This document shows positions 5,877-11,743 of a stretch of 11,743 nucleotides of DNA, in pieces. The first letter of the stretch is position 1, and every line of letters begins with the position of its first letter. The notes beneath the pieces are model-generated. The model was given only the letters and a program-made list of their open reading frames with translations, had not been told where the DNA came from and did not search any database. Source of the stretch: Candidatus Lindowiibacteriota bacterium (lineage in GTDB: Bacteria > Lindowbacteria > 2-12-FULL-62-27); contig JAHFCY010000089.1 in the NCBI GenBank assembly GCA_023249255.1, forward strand, positions 1-11,743, written 5' to 3'. The translations under genes were made by a program, and so were the position numbers.

Positions 5877-7369
5877 GACAGGTGTATTGTTTCAGAACGA
5901 TTCGGATCCGTCAATACCCCCTCTCGAGCCGCCGGTATTCCCAGCAGGCTGTTGACCACTTCGCGGGCGGAATAGCTGGTCCGGCCCGGCGCCAAAAAAC
6001 GCGCGACGTCGGCCAGATCGTCTCCGCAGGTGATCAAGGGATGCTCAACATAGCCGTCGCTTCGAATCTGCGCGTGCCCGATGTTGGCCATGAGGGCGTT
6101 GCAGAGACATTTTCGTCCGGCGGTTTTCTCCTCAAGCCCGCCCTTCACCAGATATTTATCAACCGGTTCCGACGAACACCGGTATCCGATTTTCCCGTTA
6201 TCCCGCTGATACGCCTCCCGCAGATATCCGAGATCGCAGACGCGCCGCCGCTCCAGATACACGTCGCGTTCGGAAACGGTGTTTTCCAGCAGGGCGACTT
6301 TGAACGGAAAGCCTGTCGGCGAAGCGATCGGATCGGTAAAGACTTTGGCTTGGCCGTTTTTCGCCATGGTCAGCAGTCTCGATTTGTATTCGGCGCTCAT
6401 TCCCGATTCCTCGCAAAACGCAAATGCCGTGCCGACTTGAATGCCGGCCGCGCCGACAGAGCGGGCCTCTTGGAGTTTGCTGGCCGTTGCCCATCCGCCT
6501 GCAAGCCAGAACGGCAGACCGAGTTTTTGAATCTGTTCGAAATCAACAATGTCGCGCTCGCCATAGATCGGTTCACCCGCTTCCGACAGGCGCAGTTTTC
6601 CGCGCGGCGGCGCGTTGTGTCCGCCCGCGGTCGGGCCCTCGATGATGAACCCGTCAATACGGCCGTTGGATTTCTGAATCATGAACTGGGCGAGGGTGTT
6701 CGAGGCGATGATGGGAAGAAAATAAGGCCGATTGAGCGGCGGCAGTTCGCGTTCCGAAAACAGCGCCGGATTGAATTCGACGACCGGCGAATCGCCCTCG
6801 GGCGTCGCGCCGTCGACGTGAATGGCGTAGACGGCCGGTTTATGGTTCACAAACAAATCCAGAATGCCGGGAATTTTGTTGGGAATACCGGCGCCCATGA
6901 GGATGTACGTGACGCCCGCCAGCATCGCGCCGTAGACTGATGGCAGATGCGGGAGCTGGATTTTTTCAAGGTAATTGATCCCGATCGGGCCGTCGTGTCC
7001 TTCGCGGGCCAGAAAGACTTCGACGAAATTGGCGATGATGCAAAGCTCAATGAGTTCGCGCGGCGAATTCTTCGAGTGCATCGGGATCGTCTTGTAGGGC
7101 TGATCCGCCGGCTTGCCGCCGGCGATATAATATTTTTTCCAGATCCGTTCGGCCATGGCCGGAAAGGGGAAGTGATCGAACGCGCGGCGGATGTGGCCAC
7201 CGGGATCACCGTCCTGAAGCCTGCGGGCGAGGATGAGGTCGAGGGCGGTTCCCGAAACGACGCCCATCTGGCCGAGTTTTGAAACGGCCCGGGCGAGGAC
7301 CCACCACGACACGCCGGCGCCCATGCCGCCCTGAATGATTTTCGGGGGATTCACGATCACAGATTCCAT
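5873..7369 (-). CDS. Nitronate monooxygenase (2-nitropropane dioxygenase)-like FMN enzyme with extended C-terminus
   Basis: A 498-residue flavin-dependent TIM-barrel protein of the nitronate monooxygenase superfamily, which also includes FabK- and PfaD-type enoyl reductases. The N-terminus has the family motif IIQGGMGAGVS (11-21). FMN/phosphate-binding and active-site segments follow: EGPTAGGH at 244-251, with His251 in the position of the nitronate monooxygenase catalytic histidine, LAGGWA at 289-294, and GIQVGTAFAF at 309-318. At about 500 residues it is longer than simple nitronate monooxygenases (roughly 320-380). The extra C-terminal part has five cysteines (378, 398, 421, 423, 448), including RKCLCNAL, that could bind a metal or cluster. 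The true substrate may be a nitronate, an enoyl thioester or something else. It is the first gene of an operon with a kinase and regulator. No ribosome-binding site precedes the ATG at 7369, so the mRNA may be leaderless. Confidence 0.85.
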   Translation of the reverse strand: MESVIVNPPKIIQGGMGAGVSWWVLARAVSKLGQMGVVSGTALDLILARRLQDGDPGGHIRRAFDHFPFPAMAERIWKKYYIAGGKPADQPYKTIPMHSKNSPRELIELCIIANFVEVFLAREGHDGPIGINYLEKIQLPHLPSVYGAMLAGVTYILMGAGIPNKIPGILDLFVNHKPAVYAIHVDGATPEGDSPVVEFNPALFSERELPPLNRPYFLPIIASNTLAQFMIQKSNGRIDGFIIEGPTAGGHNAPPRGKLRLSEAGEPIYGERDIVDFEQIQKLGLPFWLAGGWATASKLQEARSVGAAGIQVGTAFAFCEESGMSAEYKSRLLTMAKNGQAKVFTDPIASPTGFPFKVALLENTVSERDVYLERRRVCDLGYLREAYQRDNGKIGYRCSSEPVDKYLVKGGLEEKTAGRKCLCNALMANIGHAQIRSDGYVEHPLITCGDDLADVARFLAPGRTSYSAREVVNSLLGIPAAREGVLTDPNRSETIHLS

Positions 7370-7375
7370 GGATAT

Positions 7376-7404
7376 ATCATGCCAGCGAAGCCCGAATTCG
7401 TCAA
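7376..7404 (-). promoter_or_regulatory. Candidate promoter for the flavoenzyme-kinase-regulator operon (possibly leaderless)
   Basis: On the minus strand, TTGACG (7404-7399, 5 of 6 matches to the -35 consensus) is followed after 17 bases by CATGAT (7381-7376, 4 of 6 matches to the -10). Counting the usual 7 bases on, transcription would begin at about 7369, the A of the start codon. That fits the absence of a Shine-Dalgarno sequence. Motif spacing is good, but the assignment rests on inspection alone. Confidence 0.35.
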
Positions 7405-7428
7405 CGGCGCCGATTACGATTTCGAAAG

Positions 7429-7464
7429 TGATATCATGATATATATCATGATATCATGATATCA
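7429..7464. repeat. AT-rich palindromic TGATATCA array, probable operator
   Basis: A 36-base stretch is built almost only from TGATATCA units: copies at 7429-7436, 7449-7456 and 7457-7464, with a TGATATATATCA element between them at 7437-7448. Positions 7429-7456 form a perfect 28-base inverted repeat with no loop. The core TGAT-ATAT-ATCA has the half-site order and N4 spacing of FNR/DNR-family operators (TTGAT-N4-ATCAA), though the outer bases are A and T rather than T and A. It lies 60-95 bases upstream of the flavoenzyme start and directly after the stop of the AhbD-like gene. An ATATATCATG copy recurs at 7372-7381 beside the start codon. It is too AT-rich, and lacks the T-run, for an intrinsic terminator. 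Confidence 0.6.
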
Positions 7465-7472
7465 CTCTGCCG

Positions 7473-8750
7473 TTACGGCCGCGCGGTCGTCCTGACTGAC
7501 TCCGCCTGCTCCGTTTCCCCGCGTCGTTCGGACCGGATGAGCGGCCCCGTTTTCGACATCCCTGTCTCGCGGGGTAATCGGCCATCCTTGGCCAGCGGCG
7601 GCACGTACACGCACGCCGGTTCTTCCTCAAGCGGGTCGCCCGTGAGGGCCCAGGCGCGGGCGCGGTTTCCGCCGCAGACGATGCGGTATTCGCACACGCC
7701 GCATTTGCCTTTCAGCTTGTCGGGATTTCGAAGATCGCGGAAGAGGAAGCTGTCGCGATAGATGTCGATGACGCTTTTTTCGCGGATATTGCCCGCCCGG
7801 ATCGGCAGAAATCCGCTCGGGTAGACGTCGCCGACGTGAGAGATGAAGACCAGACCCTTGCCGTCGTTCACACCCTGCGTGGGTCGCTGAATGCCGTCGG
7901 CGTATCGGAATCCGGCGCCGCTGACTTCGACGTAGCGCCCTCGCCCGTCCGTCGCGGCCGCCCTGCCGGCTCGCCGTTCACGCGCGATCGCCACGCGCCT
8001 GAAATGCTGGGCCGCTGTGGCCTTGATGTCGAACGGAACTTTTTTGGTCAGATCGTAGAGCCAGTGAAATATTTTCTCGTGCTGGACGGGCGAGATCATA
8101 TCGTCTTTTTTGCCGCGGCCCATCGGCACGAGAAAGAAAACGCTCCACTGGACCGCGCCGAACCCCTCGACGAGCTTGGCGATCTCAGGCAGGACGGCGA
8201 TGTTTTGCCGCGCGACGGTGGTGTTGATCTGGAGCGGGATGTCGAGGTCTTTCAGATCGCGGATGATTTCGATCGTTCGGTCAAAACATCCCTTCTCGCC
8301 GCGAAAATCGTCATGGACCGCCGCGGCCGGGCCGTCCAAAGACAGCGCGATGCGGGCGATGCCGGCGTTTCGAATTTCCTTGAGACGCATTTTTGTGACG
8401 AGCGGTGTGGCGGAAGGAGTGAGGGACGTGCGAAGTTTCCGCTCCTTGGCCGCGTAACATATCAAGTCTTCGAGGTCCGGCCGCTTCATCGGGTCGCCGC
8501 CGGTGAGGACGAACACGGGGGATCCCCACGCGGCGATGTCGTTGATGAGCCGGTAGCCTTCGGTCGCCGACAACTCGCGGGAATCCCGGATTTTTTGCGC
8601 GGCCGCGCGACAATGGACGCAGCAGAGGTCGCAGGCGCGCGTGACTTCCCAGATAACCGTGTACGGCGTCAGGTTGAAATCGACAGACGGGATCGGAGTC
8701 TCTTTCCACGCCAGTTTCGCGCCCGCCTGTGCGCCGACTTCGCGAATCAT
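7473..8750 (-). CDS. Radical SAM/SPASM protein, AhbD-like (possible tetrapyrrole decarboxylase)
   Basis: A 425-residue radical SAM enzyme with a C-terminal SPASM domain. The [4Fe-4S]/SAM motif Cys40-x3-Cys44-x2-Cys47 sits in VTRACDLCCVHCRAAA, followed by the GGDP form of the SAM-binding GGE motif (84-87). SPASM-type cysteines are at 350, 353, 359 and 380 (KCGVCEYRIVCGGNRARA), enough for an auxiliary cluster. The HCRA start, TGGDP, NTT(V)ARQN and FFLVPMGRG resemble AhbD, which turns iron-coproporphyrin III into heme b, and its uncharacterised relatives (I recall TIGR04053). An insertion at about 255-300 and the ending YPSGFLPIRAGNIRE suggest the relatives rather than AhbD itself. The tail after about 390 is polar and probably disordered. 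The start overlaps the preceding gene by 4 bp (ATGA). Substrate is inferred from family and neighbour only. Confidence 0.82.
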   Translation of the reverse strand: MIREVGAQAGAKLAWKETPIPSVDFNLTPYTVIWEVTRACDLCCVHCRAAAQKIRDSRELSATEGYRLINDIAAWGSPVFVLTGGDPMKRPDLEDLICYAAKERKLRTSLTPSATPLVTKMRLKEIRNAGIARIALSLDGPAAAVHDDFRGEKGCFDRTIEIIRDLKDLDIPLQINTTVARQNIAVLPEIAKLVEGFGAVQWSVFFLVPMGRGKKDDMISPVQHEKIFHWLYDLTKKVPFDIKATAAQHFRRVAIARERRAGRAAATDGRGRYVEVSGAGFRYADGIQRPTQGVNDGKGLVFISHVGDVYPSGFLPIRAGNIREKSVIDIYRDSFLFRDLRNPDKLKGKCGVCEYRIVCGGNRARAWALTGDPLEEEPACVYVPPLAKDGRLPRETGMSKTGPLIRSERRGETEQAESVRTTARP

Positions 8751-8956
8751 AGCCCGAACTCGAATCCGGCGCCTGCTTCAACCGCGTCCATGTCTTCTTC
8801 ACGCCAACCCACCGCCAGGTAGTACGGGCATTTTCGGTAATCGACGCTGCAGTACAGCCGGATTTCCTCCATGCTCGGAACCATCAGCCGGTCCGCTTCG
8901 CAGATGATCGTGTCTTTGCCTTTCTGGTACGGGCAACCTGTTTCGACGTTGGTCAT
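8747..8956 (-). CDS. 69-residue cysteine-rich protein between two radical SAM genes
   Basis: A small acidic soluble protein with four cysteines at 8, 19, 36 and 43 in the contexts GCPYQ, IICEA, LYCSVDYRKCPYY. Paired CPY(Q/Y) motifs and spaced cysteines suggest one zinc or iron-sulfur site. I recall similar short Cys-rich conserved proteins with this C...C...C...CP pattern but no established function. It has its own strong ribosome-binding site (AAGGAG, 7 bases before the ATG). It overlaps both neighbours by exactly 4 bp (ATGA at 8953-8956 and 8747-8750), so it is made in step with the two radical SAM enzymes. Likely an accessory, cluster-carrier or complex subunit. A peptide substrate for the radical SAM enzymes is less likely, because the C-terminus (DAVEAGAGFEFGL) has no obvious repeated core and the cysteines look like metal ligands. 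Confidence 0.75.
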   Translation of the reverse strand: MTNVETGCPYQKGKDTIICEADRLMVPSMEEIRLYCSVDYRKCPYYLAVGWREEDMDAVEAGAGFEFGL

Positions 8957-10164
8957 GAACCTTCTCCTTTCATCGGTATTGGATCCCGTTCCATATCGGG
9001 ATTGCCGGCCAAAATTTCATCGTCAGTCAGAATGCAGGCCGGATCGGATCCCCACGGATCGCCCGTCGCCGCTTCGGCCCGCGACCGCAGTCCCCCGCCG
9101 CACATCGTTTTAAACCGGCATGCGGAGCACCGTCCTGTGAGGTGGAGCAGGCGGTCGCGAAGCTCGATGTGATAGGCGTCGGTGGGGTGAGCCCAGATTT
9201 CGGAAAAGGGTTTGTTTCGGACGTTGCCGAACGTCCGGTGCATCGAAAACTGGTCGGGGTGAACATTGCCGCTCCAGTCGATCTCGCCGATTCCGACGCC
9301 CGAACTCGTCCGCGCGCCGCCGTGCCGTTCCAGCATCTCGTGGATTTTTTCGGAACGGCCGTGGTTGGCGCCGAGAAGTTTGAGATAGATGTAAGGCCCG
9401 TCCGAGTGGTTGTCGACGGTCAGGAGTTCTTTTTCAAGATGGTTATCCGCGAAAAACCATGCGGCGTGGCACAGTTTGTCGATCGCCGATCGCCGCTGCT
9501 GGAGCGGCAAATCGTCCGGTCGGATGTGACTGCCCCGGCCTGCATAGGCAAGGTGATAGAAACAGGCGCGGCCGATCGGTTCCTCGCCGACAAAATGCAG
9601 GACGTTGTCCAGATCGGCGACCGTGTGTTTGGTCAGTGTCAGCCGCAAGCCCACGCGAACGTTCATCTCCGCCAGATGCCGCACGCCCCGTTTGGCCATC
9701 TCGAACGCGCCGGGCGCGCCGCGGAAAAAATCGTTGACGGCGCCAAGCCCGTCGAACGACACGCCGACGTAGGAAAATCCGGCGTCGGCTATTTTCTTTG
9801 CGACGTTCGCTGTGATCAGTGTCCCGTTGGTTGAAAGCGTGACCCGAAGACCGAGCCGGACGGCAGTTGCGGCCAGCTCGAAAATATCAGGCCGCGTAAG
9901 CGGCTCGCCGCCTGAAAACAGGACGAACTTCACGCCATATTCGGCCATGTCTTTCAACACGGCTATGACTTCGGCAGTCGTCAATTCGTTGGGACCCAGC
10001 TGGGTGTTCGAATCGGAGTAGCAGTGGATACAGCGAAGGTTGCACCGCCGCGTGAGGTTCATCACCACGATCGGACGAATCGCCGCCGGGTCCTTCGGTT
10101 TGGCGTATCGGACGGCGTCGGACTCGTTTGAAGTTCCCGCATAAAGCGTGGAAATATTAATCAT
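8953..10164 (-). CDS. ahbC: Radical SAM/SPASM protein, AhbC/NirJ-like (didecarboxysiroheme deacetylase family)
   Basis: With the start at 10164 the protein has 403 residues. The radical SAM motif is Cys41-x3-Cys45-x2-Cys48 in NLTRRCNLRCIHCYSDS, then SGGEP (84-88) and STNGTL (111-116). SPASM cysteines are at 346, 349, 355 and 377. The segments CFYHLAYAGRGS, TVDNHSDGPYIYLKLL and GIGEIDWSGNVHPDQF are, as I recall, hallmarks of AhbC/NirJ proteins. These remove acetate side chains from 12,18-didecarboxysiroheme to give iron-coproporphyrin III (AhbC), or act on the propionates in heme d1 synthesis (NirJ). I chose the ATG at 10164 because MINISTLYAGT matches the family N-terminus; the frame stays open to a TTG at 10251, with another ATG at 10224. 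No clear ribosome-binding site precedes any of these. It heads the three-gene coupled operon. AhbC versus NirJ cannot be settled without the rest of the pathway. Confidence 0.85.
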   Translation of the reverse strand: MINISTLYAGTSNESDAVRYAKPKDPAAIRPIVVMNLTRRCNLRCIHCYSDSNTQLGPNELTTAEVIAVLKDMAEYGVKFVLFSGGEPLTRPDIFELAATAVRLGLRVTLSTNGTLITANVAKKIADAGFSYVGVSFDGLGAVNDFFRGAPGAFEMAKRGVRHLAEMNVRVGLRLTLTKHTVADLDNVLHFVGEEPIGRACFYHLAYAGRGSHIRPDDLPLQQRRSAIDKLCHAAWFFADNHLEKELLTVDNHSDGPYIYLKLLGANHGRSEKIHEMLERHGGARTSSGVGIGEIDWSGNVHPDQFSMHRTFGNVRNKPFSEIWAHPTDAYHIELRDRLLHLTGRCSACRFKTMCGGGLRSRAEAATGDPWGSDPACILTDDEILAGNPDMERDPIPMKGEGS

Positions 10165-10633
10165 AGTGGATGGTGTAGATTGCAAAATCAGCGCCACCGA
10201 ATATCTGTTCTGGAAATCCAACATATCCTTCTGATAATCAATAAAATCCAAATGACGGCCAACAAGTGCTGACTCGACCCCACAAACAATTTCTGTCCCG
10301 ATTCGTTACATCCTTCGCGCCTTTCATACCCAGTCCCCCATCCTTGCCGCCGTCGGCCCTGCCGGAAATTTATGCGTTCCAGTCGCAGGTGAATGGGCTG
10401 TACGGGTCGGCCTCCGCTGACAACTCCTCCCGGATCTGTCCCACCACACTCCGGCCTGATTCACAGGGATGAAAACAAAACAATGAACCGCCTCACCTCA
10501 TACAGGATGGGGAATCTGCATACCAAGGAAAGACTGTCCGGTTTGCCGGTGACATGTGCCGAATTACGTCAGGATGTGTTCGCTGACCATCCCATTCGGG
10601 CCCGGTGGGTGACGACGCGGATCAGCGGCGGGA
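10165..10633. other. 469 bp region without a convincing gene
   Basis: This stretch separates the aminotransferase stop from the AhbC/NirJ-like start. Open frames on both strands lack family features: a plus-strand frame at 10266-10472 and another from 10393 that runs into the aminotransferase antisense. A 29-codon minus frame (10238-10327) has no good ribosome-binding site. I see no tRNA, no recognised riboswitch core such as a B12 box, and no terminator with a T-run. A short CCGG-TTTG-CCGG dyad lies in the middle. The only other items are the tentative promoter at 10234-10262 and its TGATAATCA dyad. It is unusually long for a window where other same-strand genes overlap, so it may hold a regulatory leader or gene remnants. 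Confidence 0.5.
10234..10262 (-). promoter_or_regulatory. Candidate promoter for the radical SAM operon
   Basis: On the minus strand, TTGGCC (10262-10257, 4 of 6 to the -35 consensus) is followed after 17 bases by GATTAT (10239-10234, 4 of 6 to the -10). It would give a leader of about 65 bases before the ATG at 10164. The -10 overlaps a small dyad TGATAATCA (10232-10240), whose TGAT/ATCA half-sites match those in the array at 7429-7464. Both hexamers are moderate matches, so this is tentative. Confidence 0.25.
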
Positions 10634-11710
10634 TCAGGGAGAGCAACGGCCGAGGATTTGTCCCAGCGCGTCGAGCAGATGTTGATCTTTCTCGCGGCCT
10701 TGCGTGGCCAGACAGACGTGCCGGCTGTCCATACCAACTTTGTTGGTGCAGTCGCAGACGTAGATTTTAAAATCGCGCGCCAGGCGGTCGCAGAGTTTGG
10801 TTGCCGTCAAGGGACCCTTATCCGATCCGCTCCCGGCAGCGTCGTCATCCATTCTGACCAGAATAAAATTGGCGCCGGACGGATAGGGCGTGAAGCCGCG
10901 GATTTTCAAAAGTCCCGCGTGGAGCGCGCGGATGTCATCGATCACCATCCGGCGTGTGCGGTGGTAGTCGTCGTCGGTGGAGGGCAAAAGCGACAGAAAA
11001 TATTCGGCGATGGTGTTGACGTTCCAGGTCGGCAGGGCTTTTTGGAGCTGATCAAGAAATTTCCGGTTGGCGACGTAGCAGTAGCCCAGCCGAAGACCCG
11101 GCACGCCGCAGTGTTTGCCCATGCTGCGGACGACAAGCAGGTTTGGAAACGCGTCCGCGCAGGACAACAGGCTCGGAACCGGGTCTCCCGCAAAATCGAT
11201 GAACGATTCATCCACGATCACGAGGTCCATATCCTGCGCCGACGTCAAAAATTCGCGCAGATCGTCAAGCGAATGAAACTGGCCGGTCGGGTTGGCCGGA
11301 TTGATGACGATGAGCGATTTGAGTCCGTTGTTTCGCGCCCAGGCCAGATAGGCCGCCAGATTCAACTGATATCGGTGGTCGGCCCGAAGACGGTAGAGCC
11401 GGGCGGCGCGGGTCGATTTGAGTTTGTGGAGATAGTCGCCGAACGTGGGGATGGCGATGCCGATATTGCGGATGAGCGACCGGCAGACGATCGAAATGAA
11501 CTCCGTGGCGCCATTTCCGATCAGGAGATGTTCCGGATCGACGTGGATGACCTCCGCCAGGTGTTTGCGGCTGATCGACTGATCGCAGGACGGATAGGAT
11601 TTGATCAGGGTCGGCAGACGCGCCTGAATATCCGCCAACATTTCGGGCGTCGGATAATAGGGATTGCTGATGGTGCAGAAATCGAGAATCCCGCCGATTT
11701 GATCAGGCAT
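10634..11710 (-). CDS. PLP-dependent aminotransferase, HisC/CobD-like (class I/II, fold type I)
   Basis: A 358-residue enzyme of the histidinol-phosphate aminotransferase / threonine-phosphate decarboxylase group. The N-terminus FCTISNPYYPTPEM is the substrate-binding arm. GNGATE (65-70) binds the PLP phosphate and NPANPTG (137-143) contains the Asn that contacts the PLP oxygen. VDESFIDF has Asp167, which pairs with the ring nitrogen. Lys199 in RSMGKHCGVPGLRLGY is the Schiff-base lysine, with Arg207 as a further PLP contact. Arg330 near the C-terminus probably binds the substrate carboxylate. All catalytic residues are present, so it should be active. A short hydrophilic insertion (DDDAAGSGSDKG, 288-299) is not typical. 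The start follows the end of another frame directly (TGAATG) with no ribosome-binding site, implying coupling to a gene beyond the window. HisC, CobD and nucleotidyltransferase-associated roles all remain possible. Confidence 0.85.
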   Translation of the reverse strand: MPDQIGGILDFCTISNPYYPTPEMLADIQARLPTLIKSYPSCDQSISRKHLAEVIHVDPEHLLIGNGATEFISIVCRSLIRNIGIAIPTFGDYLHKLKSTRAARLYRLRADHRYQLNLAAYLAWARNNGLKSLIVINPANPTGQFHSLDDLREFLTSAQDMDLVIVDESFIDFAGDPVPSLLSCADAFPNLLVVRSMGKHCGVPGLRLGYCYVANRKFLDQLQKALPTWNVNTIAEYFLSLLPSTDDDYHRTRRMVIDDIRALHAGLLKIRGFTPYPSGANFILVRMDDDAAGSGSDKGPLTATKLCDRLARDFKIYVCDCTNKVGMDSRHVCLATQGREKDQHLLDALGQILGRCSP

Positions 11711-11743
11711 TCACAGCGTCGGTTGATCGTGCATTGTTTTCAG
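11711..11743 (-). CDS. Possible C-terminal tail of an upstream gene (cut by window edge)
   Basis: On the minus strand the last 33 bases read as an open frame LKTMHDQPTL followed by TGA at 11713-11711, immediately before the aminotransferase ATG (TGAATG). The aminotransferase has no ribosome-binding site of its own, so a coupled upstream gene ending here is the simplest explanation. Ten residues are too few to identify it. Confidence 0.3.
   Translation of the reverse strand: MKTMHDQPTL

Noticed and set aside
6420-6434. Sigma-54-like element on the minus strand (CGGCAC-N5-TTGC) inside the flavoenzyme gene, upstream of the kinase
   Set aside because: It coincides with codons of the conserved GTAFAF segment, lies over 500 bp before the kinase, and the kinase is coupled to the upstream gene by ATGA overlap, so it is probably coincidence.
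7429-7456. Palindrome considered as an intrinsic terminator of the radical SAM operon
   Set aside because: The stem is almost entirely A/T pairs with no loop and no following T-run; an operator is the better reading.
10238-10327. 29-codon minus frame with two cysteines upstream of the AhbC-like gene, considered as a peptide precursor
   Set aside because: No good ribosome-binding site, no leader/core organisation, and such short frames occur often by chance. The adjacent enzyme resembles tetrapyrrole rather than peptide-modifying radical SAM proteins.
10535-10570. GCCGGTGACATGTGCC segment considered as part of a cobalamin riboswitch
   Set aside because: No B12-box consensus or surrounding conserved stems could be found on either strand.
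10393-10770. Plus-strand 125-codon frame
   Set aside because: It runs antisense into the conserved 3' end of the aminotransferase and has an arginine-rich, low-information translation typical of a shadow frame.

Overview
The window looks like a chromosomal piece of a Gram-negative, probably anaerobic or facultatively anaerobic bacterium from an environmental lineage. The reasons are a MacB/LolD-type ABC exporter with an FtsX-like permease, an NtrB/NtrC-style two-component pair with a sigma-54-type AAA+ domain, and radical SAM/SPASM enzymes of the kind used in siroheme-dependent heme or heme d1 synthesis. A single-domain histone-fold protein adds a clue, since such proteins are patchily distributed (known for example in Bdellovibrionota and several candidate phyla). 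I cannot name the species. By eye the sequence is moderately GC-rich and uniform, with no insertion sequence, tRNA, rRNA or CRISPR array. Ten of the twelve genes with any real support read on the minus strand; a further possible gene tail at the right edge is also minus.

Layout, left to right. 1-882 (minus): an ABC exporter, ATPase followed by a permease cut by the window edge, overlapping by one base. 1159-1356 (minus): a 65-residue bacterial histone-like protein. 1559-3515 (plus): a 54-residue glycine-rich membrane protein followed after 16 bp by a complete ABC-F translation ATPase; a possible 20-codon leader with a strong ribosome-binding site precedes them. 3558-7369 (minus, transcribed right to left): a 498-residue nitronate monooxygenase-like flavoenzyme, then a membrane histidine kinase (4 bp ATGA overlap), then an NtrC-family response regulator (9 bp gap). 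7370-7472: a short intergenic region with a striking AT-rich palindromic array and a candidate promoter. 7473-10164 (minus): an AhbC/NirJ-like radical SAM/SPASM protein, a 69-residue cysteine-rich protein and an AhbD-like radical SAM/SPASM protein, all joined by 4 bp ATGA overlaps. 10165-10633: 469 bp without a convincing gene. 10634-11710 (minus): a HisC/CobD-like PLP aminotransferase that seems translationally coupled to a gene beyond the right edge.

How the genes may work together (inference): the AhbC-like and AhbD-like enzymes would carry out late tetrapyrrole side-chain chemistry (deacetylation and oxidative decarboxylation), with the small cysteine-rich protein as a stoichiometric partner. 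The downstream flavoenzyme, kinase and regulator form a separate tight operon behind the palindromic site, which contains a TGAT-N4-ATCA core resembling an FNR/DNR-family operator. The most notable items are the bacterial histone, the triple-coupled radical SAM/Cys-rich/radical SAM operon, the palindrome array, and the regulator's GAFTTA loop, where nearly all sigma-54 activators have GAFTGA.
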